Under the pieces are notes generated by a model, which saw only the letters and a list, made by a program, of their open reading frames with translations, was not told the DNA's origin and did not search any database. DNA of 64,000 nucleotides from Mycetohabitans sp. B8 (GTDB lineage Bacteria; Pseudomonadota; Gammaproteobacteria; Burkholderiales; Burkholderiaceae): assembly GCF_021991875.1 (NCBI RefSeq), contig NZ_JAHLKR010000005.1, forward strand, positions 1-64,000, in the 5' to 3' direction. Made by a program: the position numbers and the translations under genes. Position 1 is the first letter of the stretch; every line of letters starts with the position of its first letter. Positions 28,190-39,466 of the stretch are shown in pieces.

Positions 28190-29107
28190 ATGTTGAAGCA
28201 GCGGACCATCAAATCGATCGTGAAGACGGTTGGCATCGGCCTGCATTCGGGGCGCAAGGTCGAGTTGACGCTGCGTCCGGCTGCTGCCAATACGGGAATC
28301 GTGTTCTGTCGCACCGACTTGGCCGTGCCGGTCGACATTCCGGCCAGCGCGATGTCGGTCGGCGACACGCGTCTTGCGTCGGTGCTGGAAAAGGACGGTG
28401 CGAGAGTATCGACCGTCGAGCACCTGATGTCGGCCTGCGCGGGGCTCGGGATCGATAATCTGTATGTCGACGTAACGGCCGAGGAGATCCCGATCATGGA
28501 CGGCAGCGCGGCGTCGTTTGTGTTCCTGATTCAGTCAGCCGGGATCGACGAGCAGGCTGCCGCCAAGCAGTTCATCAAGGTCACGCGGCCGGTCCAGGTG
28601 CGTGATGCGGACAAATTCGCCCGGCTGGAGCCGTACTTCGGTTTCAAGCTGAAGTTTACGATTAACTTCCGTCACCCGGCGGTGGACAAGACCGGCCAGG
28701 AACTGGAAGTCGATTTCGCCGACACGTCTTATGTGCGCGAGATCGCGCGGGCTCGTACATTCGGCTTCGCGCACGAAGTCGAAATGATGCGTGAGTTGGG
28801 CCTGGCGCGAGGCGGCAGCATGGACAACGCGATTGTGCTGGACGAATACCGCGTGCTGAACAACGACGGCCTGCGCTATGACGACGAGTTCGTCAAGCAT
28901 AAGATGCTGGACGCGATCGGCGACCTGTACGTGGTTGGCCATCCGTTGCTGGCATCGTACACCGCGTACAAGTCCGGTCACGGTTTGAACAATGCGTTAC
29001 TGCGCGAATTGCTCGCTCACGAGGATGCGTACGAGATCGTCACGTTTGCCGACCAGAAAGCGGCGCCGCGCGGCTTTGCCTACGATCCGCAGGCGGTGTA
29101 CGCGTGA
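28190..29107 (+). CDS. lpxC: UDP-3-O-acyl-N-acetylglucosamine deacetylase
   Basis: Zn-dependent committed step of lipid A synthesis. The 305 residues match full-length LpxC. Zinc ligands are visible as H78 (TVEHLMSA) and H237/D241 ([10 protein letters not shown]), and the N-terminus [21 protein letters not shown] is typical. Likely has its own promoter in the AT-rich region upstream. The DUF721 gene converges on it. Confidence 0.96.
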   Translation: MLKQRTIKSIVKTVGIGLHSGRKVELTLRPAAANTGIVFCRTDLAVPVDIPASAMSVGDTRLASVLEKDGARVSTVEHLMSACAGLGIDNLYVDVTAEEIPIMDGSAASFVFLIQSAGIDEQAAAKQFIKVTRPVQVRDADKFARLEPYFGFKLKFTINFRHPAVDKTGQELEVDFADTSYVREIARARTFGFAHEVEMMRELGLARGGSMDNAIVLDEYRVLNNDGLRYDDEFVKHKMLDAIGDLYVVGHPLLASYTAYKSGHGLNNALLRELLAHEDAYEIVTFADQKAAPRGFAYDPQAVYA

Positions 29108-29114
29108 AGTCTCG

Positions 29115-29594
29115 CTAGGTGCGGCGGCGGCCTGTATGCCGCTGCGCCATGCGGGCGACGGCTTCCTGCAGCGGCGAAGGCTCCAATGCGTCGGCCAACT
29201 CGCGAAGACAATCGGCGCCGGCTGCTGAAATCCGGGCTTGCTTGATCTGTGCCGCAGCGGCCGGCGCCTGCGGGCGCACGCGGATCTTGATCGTCCGCAG
29301 TGCGAAGCCGCGCTGCTGTAGTTCGGTCAGCACGGTGGGCTCCAAATGGCGCAACCGGGCGGCCAACGCATTGTGGGCGGCAAAAAGGGTCAGCGCTTGA
29401 TCCTTGATCGGACCAGCATGCACATGGCTGGCCAGATAACCGGGCAACACGGCTTGCAGCGCCGCTTCCAGCGCCGCCATCTGTCGCACGCCGACTTGCA
29501 GCGCGGCCAACTCGGCGCTGGACGACATCAACTCGGTGAGCGGCCGGGGCGTGAACGGCTTGCGCGGCAACGGGTAGGGCGAATAGCGGTTCAT
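29115..29594 (-). CDS. DUF721 / DciA-like protein
   Basis: 159 residues starting MNRYSPYPLPRKPF. A DUF721 (DciA) core occupies about 35-120: a helical N-terminal part, then ALTLFAAHNALAARLRHLEPTVLTELQQRG and the strand LRTIKIRVRP. DciA proteins are the ancestral loaders of the replicative helicase DnaB in bacteria lacking DnaC. Membership is judged by pattern and by its position between lpxC and secA, where Burkholderia carry a DUF721 gene. Convergent with lpxC, 7 bp apart, and divergent from secA. Confidence 0.75.
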   Translation of the reverse strand: MNRYSPYPLPRKPFTPRPLTELMSSSAELAALQVGVRQMAALEAALQAVLPGYLASHVHAGPIKDQALTLFAAHNALAARLRHLEPTVLTELQQRGFALRTIKIRVRPQAPAAAAQIKQARISAAGADCLRELADALEPSPLQEAVARMAQRHTGRRRT

Positions 29595-29877
29595 GGCATG
29601 CGTGCAGAGGACTTGCGGCTCGGTGGCCGTCGGGGAATCGACGTATCCATACCATTGTAGCCGCTGATGGCCGGCTTCGACGATATCGCGCCGCTGGCCG
29701 GCCGCACGCGTTGACAACTGCGCACGAGCGCGCGCTGAGGCAGGCAGTACACAGTCGGCATGATAAAATCGCGCCTTTGAATCCAACTGGACACAGCCGT
29801 CGAACCGCCGTTCGCCAACGGGTCGTGCGAGAGTCACGCCGATCCGGCGCCGCGTGTCGACTCGAGATCCCGATCCG

Positions 29878-32718
29878 ATGACCACCGGTTTTCTGCAAAA
29901 GATTTTTGGCAGTCGCAACCAGCGGCTGATCAAACAGTATCAAAAGACTGTCGCGACGATCAATGCGCTGGAGGCGCAGATCGAAAAGCTGACGGACGAG
30001 CGATTGCGCGCGAAAACCGACGAATTCAGGCAGCGCGTGGCGGCTGGGGAGTCGCTCGACAGGCTGCTGCCGGAGGCATTCGCGGTGTGTCGGGAAGCGA
30101 GCCGCCGCGTGCTAAAGATGCGGCACTTCGACGTACAGCTGATCGGTGGCATGGCGCTGCACTACGGCAAGATCGCCGAAATGCGCACTGGCGAGGGCAA
30201 GACGCTGGTGGCCACGCTGGCGGCATACCTGAACGCGCTGTCGGGGCGTGGCGTGCATGTGGTGACGGTCAACGACTATCTCGCGCAGCGCGATGCGGAA
30301 TGGATGGGCCGGCTCTACAACTTCCTCGGCCTGTCCGTTGGCATCAACTTGTCGCAGATGGAGCACAGCCAGAAGCAGCAAGCTTACGCGTCGGACATCA
30401 CCTATGGCACGAACAACGAATTCGGCTTCGACTACCTGCGCGACAACATGGTCTATGAGACCGATGCGCGCGTGCAGCGCGGGCTGAATTTCGCGATCGT
30501 TGACGAAGTTGACTCGATTTTAATCGACGAGGCGCGCACGCCGCTGATTATCTCGGGGCAGGCCGAGGACCATACCGAGTTGTATGTGCGGATGAATGCG
30601 TTGCCGCCGTTGCTGGAGCGCCAGATTGGCGAGGAAAAGGCCGATGGTAGCGGCGTTGAGAAGCCGGGCGATTACACGTTGGACGAAAAGGCGCGCTCGG
30701 TATTCCTGACTGAATCGGGTCACGAGAAGGCCGAGCGGCTGCTGGCCGAATGGGGCCTCATCGGCGATGGCGAGAGTCTCTATGCACCGCAGAACATCAC
30801 GCTGATGCATCACGTGTATGCGGCGCTGCGCGCCCATACGCTGTTCTTTTGCGATCAGCACTATGTCGTGCAGAACGGCGAGGTGATCATCGTCGATGAA
30901 TTCACCGGACGCCTGATGGCGGGCCGGCGCTGGTCGGATGGCCTGCACCAGGCTGTCGAGGCGAAGGAGCATGTGAAGATCCAGGCGGAGAACCAGACGC
31001 TGGCATCGATCACGTTCCAGAATTACTTCCGGATGTACGCCAAGCTGGCCGGCATGACCGGCACGGCGGATACCGAGGCGTACGAATTCAACGAGATCTA
31101 TGGACTCGAGACGGTCGTGGTTCCGACCAACCGGCCGTCCAAGCGCACGGATCGCCAGGACCAGATCTACAAGACCGCGAAGGAGCGCTATGACGCGGTG
31201 ATCCGCGATATCCGTGACTGCTACGAGCGCGGACAGCCGGTGCTGGTCGGTACCACATCGATTGAGAATTCCGAGTTGCTGTCGCGCCTGCTCAAGCAGG
31301 CCGGGGTGCCACACGAGGTGCTCAACGCGAAGCAGCACGCGCGTGAGGCGGCGATCGTCGCCGAGGCTGGCCGTCCGAGGCGCATCACGATCGCGACCAA
31401 CATGGCGGGTCGCGGCACCGACATCGTGCTCGGCGGCAATCCGGACAAGCAGGCGGCGTTGATCGAAGCCGATGCGTCGATTAGCGACGACGAGAAGCGA
31501 CGTCGGATCCAGCAGATCCACGACGAATGGCAAACGCTGCACGAGCAGGTCAAGGCGGTCGGTGGGCTGCATATCATCGGCACCGAGCGGCACGAGTCCC
31601 GCCGGATCGACAACCAGTTGCGCGGGCGGGCGGGCCGCCAGGGCGATCCCGGGTCATCGCGCTTCTATCTGTCGCTCGAGGACCCGTTGCTGCGCATCTT
31701 CGCCGGCGACCGCGTGCGCGCGATCATGGACCGGCTGAAGATGCCGGAGGGCGAGGCGATCGAGGCCGGCATCGTGACGCGCTCGATTGAATCGGCGCAA
31801 CGCAAGGTCGAGGCCCGTAACTTCGATATCCGCAAGCAATTGCTCGAGTATGACGACGTCGCCAATGACCAGCGCAAGGTGATCTACCAGCAGCGCAATG
31901 AGTTGTTGGAAGCGCAGGATATCCACGAGACGATCGGCGCGATGCGGCATGGCGTGCTCACTGAGGTGGTGCGCACCTATGTGCCGGCCGGCAGCATCGA
32001 GGAGCAGTGGGATGTGCCGGCGCTCGAGGAAGCGTTGCGCAATGAGTGGCAGCTCGATCTCGCGTTGCAGGAGATGGTGAACGAGGCGGATACGATCGAG
32101 GCCGACGAAGTACTCGACGCGGTGATCGCGGCGGGTGACGAAGCGTACGAGGCCAAGGTCGCGCAGGTCGGCTGCGACGCGTTCAGCGGCTTCGAGCGCT
32201 CGGCGATGCTACAGACGCTGGACTCGCGTTGGCGTGAGCACCTGGCCGCGCTCGAGCATCTGCGCCAGGGCATCCACCTGCGCGGCTATGCGCAAAAGAA
32301 TCCGAAGCAGGAATACAAGCGCGAGGCATTTGAGTTGTTTGCCGCGATGTTGGACGCGGTCAAGCACGAGGTCACGCGCATTGTGATGAACGTGCAGATC
32401 CAGACGCCGGAGCAACTCGAGGCGGCGGCCGAGCAATACGAAGAGCAGGCGGGCCATTTGGCGAATGTTGAGTTTCGACACGCCGACTTTGCACAGGCCG
32501 CCGGTGGCGGTGTCGAGGGCGCGCTTGCCGATGCGCCGTCGCGCGTGTCGCCGGTGGCGCTCGCGACCCATGCGAGCTCCGAGTTGTCACTGGACTTCGC
32601 CGCCGGCCAGTCGCCGGTGGCCGCGCGCGACAACGCGTACCCGAAGGTTGGCCGCAACGATCCGTGTCCGTGCGGCAGCGGCAAGAAGTACAAGCAGTGC
32701 CACGGTCGGCTCGCGTGA
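29878..32718 (+). CDS. secA: Preprotein translocase ATPase SecA
   Basis: Motor of the Sec export channel, needed for the porin, lipoproteins and the autotransporter in this window. Full length, 946 residues from ATG 29878 ([16 protein letters not shown]). Features: Walker A GEGKT (105-109), [14 protein letters not shown], the arginine-finger region [10 protein letters not shown] and [10 protein letters not shown]. The C-terminal zinc-binding [13 protein letters not shown] binds SecB and phospholipid. The open frame upstream to 29854 lacks support. Confidence 0.97.
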   Translation: MTTGFLQKIFGSRNQRLIKQYQKTVATINALEAQIEKLTDERLRAKTDEFRQRVAAGESLDRLLPEAFAVCREASRRVLKMRHFDVQLIGGMALHYGKIAEMRTGEGKTLVATLAAYLNALSGRGVHVVTVNDYLAQRDAEWMGRLYNFLGLSVGINLSQMEHSQKQQAYASDITYGTNNEFGFDYLRDNMVYETDARVQRGLNFAIVDEVDSILIDEARTPLIISGQAEDHTELYVRMNALPPLLERQIGEEKADGSGVEKPGDYTLDEKARSVFLTESGHEKAERLLAEWGLIGDGESLYAPQNITLMHHVYAALRAHTLFFCDQHYVVQNGEVIIVDEFTGRLMAGRRWSDGLHQAVEAKEHVKIQAENQTLASITFQNYFRMYAKLAGMTGTADTEAYEFNEIYGLETVVVPTNRPSKRTDRQDQIYKTAKERYDAVIRDIRDCYERGQPVLVGTTSIENSELLSRLLKQAGVPHEVLNAKQHAREAAIVAEAGRPRRITIATNMAGRGTDIVLGGNPDKQAALIEADASISDDEKRRRIQQIHDEWQTLHEQVKAVGGLHIIGTERHESRRIDNQLRGRAGRQGDPGSSRFYLSLEDPLLRIFAGDRVRAIMDRLKMPEGEAIEAGIVTRSIESAQRKVEARNFDIRKQLLEYDDVANDQRKVIYQQRNELLEAQDIHETIGAMRHGVLTEVVRTYVPAGSIEEQWDVPALEEALRNEWQLDLALQEMVNEADTIEADEVLDAVIAAGDEAYEAKVAQVGCDAFSGFERSAMLQTLDSRWREHLAALEHLRQGIHLRGYAQKNPKQEYKREAFELFAAMLDAVKHEVTRIVMNVQIQTPEQLEAAAEQYEEQAGHLANVEFRHADFAQAAGGGVEGALADAPSRVSPVALATHASSELSLDFAAGQSPVAARDNAYPKVGRNDPCPCGSGKKYKQCHGRLA

Positions 32719-32756
32719 TGTGTTTCGCCGGCGGGGTGGCCCCGTTCCTGTCCGAT

Positions 32757-32786
32757 GCCGCCTGCCGCGCCCGCGGGCGGCTTTTT
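32757..32786 (+). terminator. Intrinsic terminator after secA
   Basis: GCCGCC (32757-32762) pairs with GGCGGC (32776-32781), with further C/G pairing inside, followed by TTTTT (32782-32786). It lies between the secA stop and the argJ start. Confidence 0.8.
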
Positions 32787-32807
32787 CCCTGACCAGCGCT
32801 TGCAATC

Positions 32808-34049
32808 ATGGCCGTCAATTTTCCGTCGATCGATCCCGCGTCGCTTCATCCCGTGCCCGGCGTCACTCTCGGCTGGGCCGAAGCCAATCTGCGCAAACCG
32901 AATCGCAAGGATGTACTGGTGATCGTCGTCGATGATGGCGCAACGGTGTCCGGCGTGTTCACCACGAACCGCTTTTGCGCCGCGCCGGTCACCGTGTGTC
33001 GTGAACATCTCGCGTCGGCGCGTGGCGGCGCCGCGCCGATTCGGGCACTGCTCGTCAATACCGGCAACGCGAACGCCGGGACCGGCGAGCCGGGCCTCGC
33101 GCATGCCCGTGACAGTTGTGCGGAATTGGCGCGGCTGCTGCGCATCGACGCGCGGCAGGTGCTGCCGTTCTCCACTGGTGTGATCCTTGAGCCGCTACCG
33201 ATCGAGCGGCTCAAGGCGGGATTGCCGCAAGCCGTTGCGCAACTCGCGCCGGCGCGCTGGTATGAAGCCGCGCAGGCGATCATGACGACCGATACGCTGC
33301 CCAAGGCCGCCTCGCGACAGCTCGACATCGACGGCCATACGGTCACGCTGACCGGGATCAGCAAGGGCGCCGGGATGATCAAGCCGAACATGGCCACGAT
33401 GCTAGGGTTCGTTGCGACCGACGCGGCGATCACCCAGCCCGTACTGGACGCACTGGTCAAGGACGTGGCCGATCAATCGTTCAACTGCATTACCGTTGAT
33501 GGCGATACGTCGACGAATGACTCGTTCATCGTCGTGGCGTCCGCCCGCTCGACGCTGCCGGCGATCACGTCTACGCAAAGTGCCGCATACCGCGCGTTGC
33601 GCGACGCGTTGACGCAGCTCGCGCAGACCCTTGCGCAATTGATCGTGCGCGACGGCGAAGGGGCGACGAAATTCATGACGGTGCGCGTCGAGGCGGGCCG
33701 CAGTGTCAACGAGTGTAGGCAGGTCGCCTATGCGATCGGCCACTCGCCCCTGGTCAAGACGGCTTTCTATGCGTGCGACCCCAACTTGGGCCGGATTCTG
33801 GCGGCAATCGGCTACGCTGGCATTGCTGACCTGGATGTGAACCAGATCGAGCTGTACCTGGACGACGTGCTGGTGGCCAAGGCCGGCGCACGCCATCCCG
33901 ACTATCGCGAGGAGGACGGCCAGCGCGTGATGAAGCAAAGCGAAATCACGATTCGCGTGCACTTGGCGCGCGGCGATGCCCAGGCAAGCATTTGGACCTG
34001 CGACCTGTCGCACGACTACGTGTCGATCAACGCCGACTACCGCTCCTGA
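32808..34049 (+). CDS. argJ: Bifunctional glutamate N-acetyltransferase/ornithine acetyltransferase
   Basis: ArgJ recycles the acetyl group from N-acetylornithine to glutamate in arginine synthesis. The precursor cleaves itself before a threonine; the motif [10 protein letters not shown] places this at T197 of 413. [11 protein letters not shown] and the C-terminal family end ([13 protein letters not shown]) are present. An isolated arg gene, not next to other arginine genes here. Confidence 0.95.
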   Translation: MAVNFPSIDPASLHPVPGVTLGWAEANLRKPNRKDVLVIVVDDGATVSGVFTTNRFCAAPVTVCREHLASARGGAAPIRALLVNTGNANAGTGEPGLAHARDSCAELARLLRIDARQVLPFSTGVILEPLPIERLKAGLPQAVAQLAPARWYEAAQAIMTTDTLPKAASRQLDIDGHTVTLTGISKGAGMIKPNMATMLGFVATDAAITQPVLDALVKDVADQSFNCITVDGDTSTNDSFIVVASARSTLPAITSTQSAAYRALRDALTQLAQTLAQLIVRDGEGATKFMTVRVEAGRSVNECRQVAYAIGHSPLVKTAFYACDPNLGRILAAIGYAGIADLDVNQIELYLDDVLVAKAGARHPDYREEDGQRVMKQSEITIRVHLARGDAQASIWTCDLSHDYVSINADYRS

Positions 34050-34092
34050 CCCACACCGCGGGACGTGACCGTACCGCTGGAGATCGATTGCG

Positions 34093-34965
34093 ATGGACAA
34101 GCTTGAGCAATTCCTGACGCGCGCCGAGGCGCTGCTCGAACGCCTGGAGGCCGTGTTGCCGCCGGCCGTGCCGGCCACCGACTGGGACGCGGCGATTGCG
34201 TTTCGATGGCGCTCGCGGCAGGGGCGAGGCTTTTTGCAGCCGGTCGCCCATCCGCCGACGATCCAGTTGTCCGACTTGCAGAATATTGACCGGCAAAAGG
34301 CGCTGATCGAGCAGAACACCCGTCAGTTCGTGCGGCGTCTGCCGGCGAACAACGTGCTACTGACGGGCGCGCGCGGCACCGGCAAGTCGTCGCTGATCAA
34401 GGCCTGCTTGAACCAGTTCGCGCCCGAAGGCCTGCGTTTGATCGAAGTCGACAAGGACGACTTGCACGATTTGGGCGACATCGTCGTGCAGATCGCCTCG
34501 CGCCCGGAGCGATTCGTCGTGTTTTGTGATGACCTGTCGTTCGAGGAAGGCGAGTCCGGCTACAAGGCGCTGAAGGTGGCCCTGGACGGCTCGATTGCGG
34601 CCCAGTCCGACAACATGCTGATCTACGCGACGTCGAACCGTCGTCATTTGCTGCCCGAGTACATGCGTGACAACGATACCTATCGGCACACGGCGGAGGG
34701 CGAGATCCATCCGGGCGAAGTGGTCGAGGAGAAAATCTCGCTGTCCGAGCGCTTTGGGCTGTGGGTGAGCTTTTATCCGTTCAAGCAGGACGACTATCTG
34801 GCGATCGTCGCGCATTGGCTCAGGCATTTGGGATGCAGTGACGCGCAGATCGATGCCGCGCGGGGCGACGCGCTGGTCTGGGCGCTGGAGCGCGGCTCGC
34901 GTTCGGGCCGGGTTGCGTGGCAGTTTGCTCGGGACTGGTCCGGCCGGCGGCAGAAGGTCCAATGA
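34093..34965 (+). CDS. DUF815-family AAA+ ATPase
   Basis: 290 residues with Walker A GARGTGKSS (92-100), Walker B FVVFCDDLSF (141-150), and a sensor-1-like YATSNRRHLLPEYM. This is the DUF815 ATPase family, found next to argJ and mutT in many beta-proteobacteria. The biochemical role is not established. Its stop overlaps the Nudix gene by 4 bp, so the two are probably co-translated. Confidence 0.88.
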   Translation: MDKLEQFLTRAEALLERLEAVLPPAVPATDWDAAIAFRWRSRQGRGFLQPVAHPPTIQLSDLQNIDRQKALIEQNTRQFVRRLPANNVLLTGARGTGKSSLIKACLNQFAPEGLRLIEVDKDDLHDLGDIVVQIASRPERFVVFCDDLSFEEGESGYKALKVALDGSIAAQSDNMLIYATSNRRHLLPEYMRDNDTYRHTAEGEIHPGEVVEEKISLSERFGLWVSFYPFKQDDYLAIVAHWLRHLGCSDAQIDAARGDALVWALERGSRSGRVAWQFARDWSGRRQKVQ

Positions 34966-35444
34966 CCGCGGGGCGCCCGACTATGACGCCGAATACGGTC
35001 ACGCGGCACGATGTGTCGCAGGCACACGCCGCCACGCATACCGCTGATGGGCGCCGGATCACCGAAGTGGCGGTCGGCGTGATGCTGGATGAGGATGGGC
35101 GTTTCCTGCTCGCGCAGCGGCCCGCCGGCAAGCCATACGAGGGCTACTGGGAATTTCCAGGAGGCAAGCTGGAGCCGGGCGAAAGCGTCGAGGACGCATT
35201 GGCGCGCGAGTTGCATGAGGAACTCGGCGTGACGATTGCCGACTGCGTGCGCTGGCGGGTCCTCGAACATAACTACCCGCACGCTTACGTACGGCTGTTT
35301 TTCTGCAAGGTGACCCGGTGGAGCGGTGAGCCGAGTGGTCGAGAAGGGCAGGCGTTTGTCTGGCAGGCGCCCCCCGTCCAGGTTGCGCCGCTGCTGCCGG
35401 CGGCATTGCCGGTGATCGACTGGCTCGACGCCGAACGGGGTTAA
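34962..35444 (+). CDS. mutT: MutT-type Nudix hydrolase (8-oxo-dGTP diphosphatase)
   Basis: 160 residues. The complete Nudix box GGKLEPGESVEDALARELHEELG chelates Mg. Flanking WEFPGGK, HNYPHAYVRLFFC and the ending LLPAALPVIDWL match MutT proteins that destroy 8-oxo-dGTP. The first ~35 residues look like a disordered extension; a downstream start at 34983 (ATGACGCCG) is possible. ATG 34962 overlaps the stop of the DUF815 gene. Confidence 0.88.
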   Translation: MTAGRPTMTPNTVTRHDVSQAHAATHTADGRRITEVAVGVMLDEDGRFLLAQRPAGKPYEGYWEFPGGKLEPGESVEDALARELHEELGVTIADCVRWRVLEHNYPHAYVRLFFCKVTRWSGEPSGREGQAFVWQAPPVQVAPLLPAALPVIDWLDAERG

Positions 35445-35447
35445 ATC

Positions 35448-35648
35448 TCAGTTCAGCTCGCCCGGCTTCTGCGGGTCGCTATGCGACTCGTCGGCCGGGC
35501 GGTCATCGCTGCCAATCGTGTATTTCCCGGTTGCCCATGCGCCGAGATCGATTTGCTTGCAGCGCGCGGAACAAAAAGGACGGAACCGGCTTTCCGGCTT
35601 CCATTCGACCTTTTTGCCGCAAGTCGGGCAGTGGACGACGGTCGTCAT
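35448..35648 (-). CDS. yacG: DNA gyrase inhibitor YacG
   Basis: A 66-residue zinc protein with a C4 site C7-x2-C10 and C26-x3-C30 ([24 protein letters not shown]). The motif and length match YacG, which blocks gyrase activity. Its stop is 4 bp from the convergent mutT stop. Grouped with zapD and coaE as in many proteobacteria. Confidence 0.93.
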   Translation of the reverse strand: MTTVVHCPTCGKKVEWKPESRFRPFCSARCKQIDLGAWATGKYTIGSDDRPADESHSDPQKPGELN

Positions 35649-35673
35649 ATCGGCAAGGGTTTGTTTATCTGGC

Positions 35674-36429
35674 TTACAGGCTGCACAGCGTCAGTTGGAA
35701 TGGCACGTCGACGTCAACAGGGCGTGGCCGCATGTTGCCATCCTGCGCGGTGAAGCGCACCCACAGCATATACTTGTTGGCGCTGGCCTCGGGAATGACC
35801 CGCAGGTCTGGCGCCACACGCACTTGCATCAATTGATAGGTCCGCCCCGACAACATTTGCTGATAGCTGCCCTGCATCGCCATGACCTTCGCGGCCTGCC
35901 CCGATTCGCGGGCAAGACGTAATACGATCGTTGCCGCGTCGCGCAGCGGCACCAACGGCATTGCCCATTTCATGATATCCGTGCGGCGCTGCGCTGCGGC
36001 GCCGCGCTGCCATGCGTAATACGACGGCAAATCGAATCGGCAAGTTCCGCCGGGAATGATGGCCCGGCTGCGGATGCTGGCCAGCCATTCATTGTCGGCC
36101 AAATGCTGCCCCGTTTTTCCTTGCATCTGGGCAAGACCAACCAGCGTTTGCTCGATTTCCGCAAGGACTGTCTCGAGCGCGCCCTGTTCGATTCCGGGAT
36201 TGCCGCGAAAGGGGGTCAAGGCCTGGCGCTGGCGCTCAAGCTCCTTCATCAGATCCGACTTCAAGTCGCTGCGGCTCGTCACTTCAGCGATCTCGAATAA
36301 CGTGGTGAGTGCGACGTGGTGTTCTTTCGGGTCTTCTTGAGTCAGGAAGAACGTAAAGCGCTCGAACAGGTCTTCGAGGCGCAACAGCGTTCGAATGCGC
36401 TCATTGAACGGATACTCGTAGAGGATCAA
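35674..36429 (-). CDS. zapD: Cell division protein ZapD
   Basis: 251-residue alpha-helical and beta protein starting [24 protein letters not shown], the ZapD (YacF) signature. It bundles FtsZ filaments by binding the FtsZ C-terminal peptide. Family segments [15 protein letters not shown] and the C-terminal beta sheet are present. 25 bp upstream of yacG on the same strand; 141 bp after coaE. Confidence 0.94.
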   Translation of the reverse strand: MILYEYPFNERIRTLLRLEDLFERFTFFLTQEDPKEHHVALTTLFEIAEVTSRSDLKSDLMKELERQRQALTPFRGNPGIEQGALETVLAEIEQTLVGLAQMQGKTGQHLADNEWLASIRSRAIIPGGTCRFDLPSYYAWQRGAAAQRRTDIMKWAMPLVPLRDAATIVLRLARESGQAAKVMAMQGSYQQMLSGRTYQLMQVRVAPDLRVIPEASANKYMLWVRFTAQDGNMRPRPVDVDVPFQLTLCSL

Positions 36430-36570
36430 ACGTAGGTGCCTTTCACTTTGAAAATGCCGGACAGGAGCGGCAATTTGCGCCCATTCTAATGCGCTCGAAT
36501 CCCCCTAGCAATCGCCTCGGGATTGGCCATGAAATTCGTGCTGCGTCGCATGTCTGTGGCGCACGCCGAT

Positions 36571-37185
36571 TCACGGCGGTGCACGATCGCGCGCCCATGA
36601 CAAATAGCGCTGATGCAGCAACGCGATTTCTGGCAGCAGCGGCTCAATGGTGTGGGCCTCATTGACGATGATGTCGTCTGCGGCCGCGAGCCGAGTCTGC
36701 CGCGTGGCCTGGCGTGCAATGATGGCTTGCACCTGTTCGCGCGTGAAGCCATTGCGCTGCATGACGCGCTCGATCTGCGTTTGCACCGCACAATCCACCA
36801 CCAACACGCGATCGACGCGTTCGCGCCAATTGCCCGCCTCAACCAGCAATGGCACGACACAGATCACGTATGGGCCACTCGCCGCTTGCATTTCGCGGTC
36901 CGTCTCGATGCGGATCAGCGGGTGCACGATCGCTTCGAGCCGTTGTTTCGCTTGCGTGTTGCTGAATACCAACTCGCGCATCCGCACACGGTCCAGTGCG
37001 CCTTGCGCCGTGATGAAGGCGGCGCCGAATTGCGTCCGAATGCCGGGTATCGCCGCGCCGCCTGGCGCGGTGACGCGATGCGCGATGAGATCAGTGTCCA
37101 CGATCGGCACGCCATGGGCGGCGAAAGCATGAGCGATCGTTGTCTTGCCACTGCCGATTCCGCCCGTGAGTCCCACCTTGAACAT
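36571..37185 (-). CDS. coaE: Dephospho-CoA kinase
   Basis: Last step of coenzyme A synthesis. 204 residues from [16 protein letters not shown], which contains the P-loop GGIGSGKTT, then [10 protein letters not shown] and VPLLVEAG. The frame is open much further upstream into pilD, but the family start is at 37185, 2 bp after the pilD stop. The pilD-coaE-zapD-yacG order is conserved in proteobacteria. Confidence 0.95.
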   Translation of the reverse strand: MFKVGLTGGIGSGKTTIAHAFAAHGVPIVDTDLIAHRVTAPGGAAIPGIRTQFGAAFITAQGALDRVRMRELVFSNTQAKQRLEAIVHPLIRIETDREMQAASGPYVICVVPLLVEAGNWRERVDRVLVVDCAVQTQIERVMQRNGFTREQVQAIIARQATRQTRLAAADDIIVNEAHTIEPLLPEIALLHQRYLSWARDRAPP

Positions 37186-37187
37186 CG

Positions 37188-38180
37188 TCAACCTCCGAGC
37201 AGCCGATAGAGCGGCGTGCCGCCGAACAGCGTGAGCACCGCTGCGCCCGCCAGAAACGGTCCGAACGGCAACGGTTCCTCCACGCGCATCCGCTTGGCGA
37301 GCGTGGCGCCAAGGCCAACGATCGCGCCACACACTGAGGCCACTAGTATCACTTGCAACAGTGAGCCCCAGCCGAACCATGCGCCAATGGCGGCAAGCAA
37401 CTTGAAGTCGCCGTAGCCGATACCCTCCGCGCCGCGCACGAGCTTGAACAGCCAGTAGACGGCCCACAGCGACACATACCCGCCCGCCGCACCGATCACG
37501 GCCGCGTCCAGGGGTACGAATACGGCCTGTAGATTGATCAACAACCCCGCCCAGAGTAGTGGCAACGTCAGTGAATCGGGCAGTAGCTTGGTTTCCAAAT
37601 CGATGGCGCTCATCGCGAGCAGCGCGGCGCAGAATGCGAAGGCGATAAGCGCCGTGGGCGTGGGGCCGAACGCCGTGAGCGAGAGTGCCGAGAACAGTGC
37701 ACAGGCGGACTCGATCAATGGATAGCGCCAACGAATTCGCGTACCGCATGCCGAGCATCGGCCGCGCAATGCGACAAAGCTAAGCAACGGGATGTTCTCG
37801 TACAAGCGCAGCGTATGTCCGCATGCAGTACACGCCGAGCGCGGCACCCACAGGTTATAGCGCCGTGGCAAATCGGCCTGCGACAACGGGCCGGGCCTTC
37901 GCTCGGGCGCTGGATTTGGCACGGCATCGTGCCCATCGCTTTGTGCGCTCAACACGTGCCGGGCATTGTGCTGCGCGTAGTCGGCCAACTCTTGCTGCCA
38001 TGCCTGTTCGAGCATCAGCGGCACGCGGTGTACGACGACAGTCAGGAAACTGCCGATGACCAATCCGAGCACGCATGCGAAAGCGTACTGCCAAGCCACC
38101 GGCAGCATCGAGAAGGCGTCGGCGAAGCCGGCGATCCAGCGGCCGGGGCCATGTGGGGCGATCATAAAAAACGAATGCAT
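37188..38180 (-). CDS. pilD: Type IV prepilin peptidase
   Basis: Membrane aspartyl protease and N-methylase that processes type IV pilins and type II pseudopilins. The N-terminal methylase part has [18 protein letters not shown] and two CxxC pairs (CTACG, CSACG). The catalytic aspartates are in [11 protein letters not shown] and [10 protein letters not shown]. 330 residues with about eight membrane segments. The first methionines (38180, 38165) both fit; a later one at MLPVAWQY is possible. Confidence 0.93.
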   Translation of the reverse strand: MHSFFMIAPHGPGRWIAGFADAFSMLPVAWQYAFACVLGLVIGSFLTVVVHRVPLMLEQAWQQELADYAQHNARHVLSAQSDGHDAVPNPAPERRPGPLSQADLPRRYNLWVPRSACTACGHTLRLYENIPLLSFVALRGRCSACGTRIRWRYPLIESACALFSALSLTAFGPTPTALIAFAFCAALLAMSAIDLETKLLPDSLTLPLLWAGLLINLQAVFVPLDAAVIGAAGGYVSLWAVYWLFKLVRGAEGIGYGDFKLLAAIGAWFGWGSLLQVILVASVCGAIVGLGATLAKRMRVEEPLPFGPFLAGAAVLTLFGGTPLYRLLGG

Positions 38181-38225
38181 GTCGGTGGCCAGCGAGGGAC
38201 GGTACGCGATGCTACCTGATTGAAA

Positions 38226-39455
38226 TCACATTACGTTGCCCATTTCAATAATGGGCAGATACATGGCGACTACGAGCGCGGCAATCAGCGCACCGGGTCC
38301 GACAATGATAAGCGGTTCGGCCAATTGTGCGAGCAGGCCAATTCGTTCCGCCACGAGCCGGTCATTCCAAGCGCCGATGTCGACCAGCGTCGGGCCGAGC
38401 GTGCCGGCTTGTTCGGCAAGCGCGATCGTGGCCACGATGTCGGGCGGAAAGCCGGGGCTGGCACGCATGGCATCGGCCAGGCTTGCGCCGACGCGCACGC
38501 GTGCCGCGATGTCGCGTGCCGCCGCGTCCATCGCGGCATTGCCGCTGATGCCGTCCACGGCGTCGAATCCGTCGGCCAGGGCGATGCCGGCATCGAGGAC
38601 CCGGCCCAGCGCATGGCTCCAGCGCGCGATGGCCACGCGCTGCACGATGGGGCCCACGAGCGGCGCACGCAACAGCAGTGCGTGCAGGCGCAGGCGAAAC
38701 CGTGGCGAGCGTTGCCAGGTCAGCATGCCGCACGCGATCCCGAAGCCCCCCGCCGCGATCATCGCCGGGCCGTGCGCCAGCATCTGCCGGGACAGCGCGA
38801 CCACGATCCGCGTGGGCCTTGGCAACTGCGAGCCGAATCCGGCGAACACCCGTTCGAATGTCGGTACTACCCAGGCCAGCAGTAGTGCGCACAGGCCTAA
38901 TGCCAGCGCGAGGATCAGTGTCGGATACCATAGCGCGTTGCGCAGCCGCGCACGTTGCGCGGCCACGCGGTCCCGAGTGTCCGCCAGTTGAGCAAGGATC
39001 GTATCGAGCGAGCCGGTGTGCTCCGCAAGCTCGACGAGCCGCCAGTACGCGCTCGGAAACACACGGCCGTGGCGTTGCAGCGCTCTGGATAGCGTACTGC
39101 CTTCTGTGATGTCTCGCAGCACGGTTTCGAATACGTATTTCAGCGGCGTGCTCGCGTGCTGCGCTATCAGCGCCAACGCGGGTTGCAGCGACAGCCCACT
39201 GCGCAGCAGCATGGCCAAGTGTCGCGTGGCGCGCGTCAGGTCGGCGTGGCGTACGCGTGGACGCCACCGTGCGCGGACCTCGATGAGCTCGACCGCGACA
39301 ATCCTGTCGCGCCGAATACGCTCGAGTGCCGAACGCGCGTCGAGCGCCACAAGCGTGCCGCGACGGCGGCGGCCGTCGGCGCCGATGCCTCGCCAGCGAA
39401 AGCGGGACATCGCCGGCCGATGGGGCGAAGCGGCTTGGATGGGAGGCTGCATCAC
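38226..39455 (-). CDS. pilC: Type IV pilus/type II secretion inner membrane platform protein (PilC/GspF)
   Basis: Encodes 409 residues with two T2SSF domains (about 75-195 and 280-400), each starting with a helical cytoplasmic part (LTRATRHLAMLLRSGLSL; ARWSHALGRVLDAGIAL). Three membrane helices include the C-terminal VGPGALIAALVVAMYLPI. PilC forms the platform rotated by PilB. ATG 39455 is 11 bp after pilB; MSRFRW (39410) may be the true start. Confidence 0.9.
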   Translation of the reverse strand: MMQPPIQAASPHRPAMSRFRWRGIGADGRRRRGTLVALDARSALERIRRDRIVAVELIEVRARWRPRVRHADLTRATRHLAMLLRSGLSLQPALALIAQHASTPLKYVFETVLRDITEGSTLSRALQRHGRVFPSAYWRLVELAEHTGSLDTILAQLADTRDRVAAQRARLRNALWYPTLILALALGLCALLLAWVVPTFERVFAGFGSQLPRPTRIVVALSRQMLAHGPAMIAAGGFGIACGMLTWQRSPRFRLRLHALLLRAPLVGPIVQRVAIARWSHALGRVLDAGIALADGFDAVDGISGNAAMDAAARDIAARVRVGASLADAMRASPGFPPDIVATIALAEQAGTLGPTLVDIGAWNDRLVAERIGLLAQLAEPLIIVGPGALIAALVVAMYLPIIEMGNVM

Positions 39456-39466
39456 GCGCTAGTCCA

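Noticed and set aside
29711-29770. TTGACA (29711) and TAAAAT-like sequence (about 29763) as a secA promoter
   Set aside because: The spacing is about 46 nt, far outside the allowed range; no partner box was found for either.
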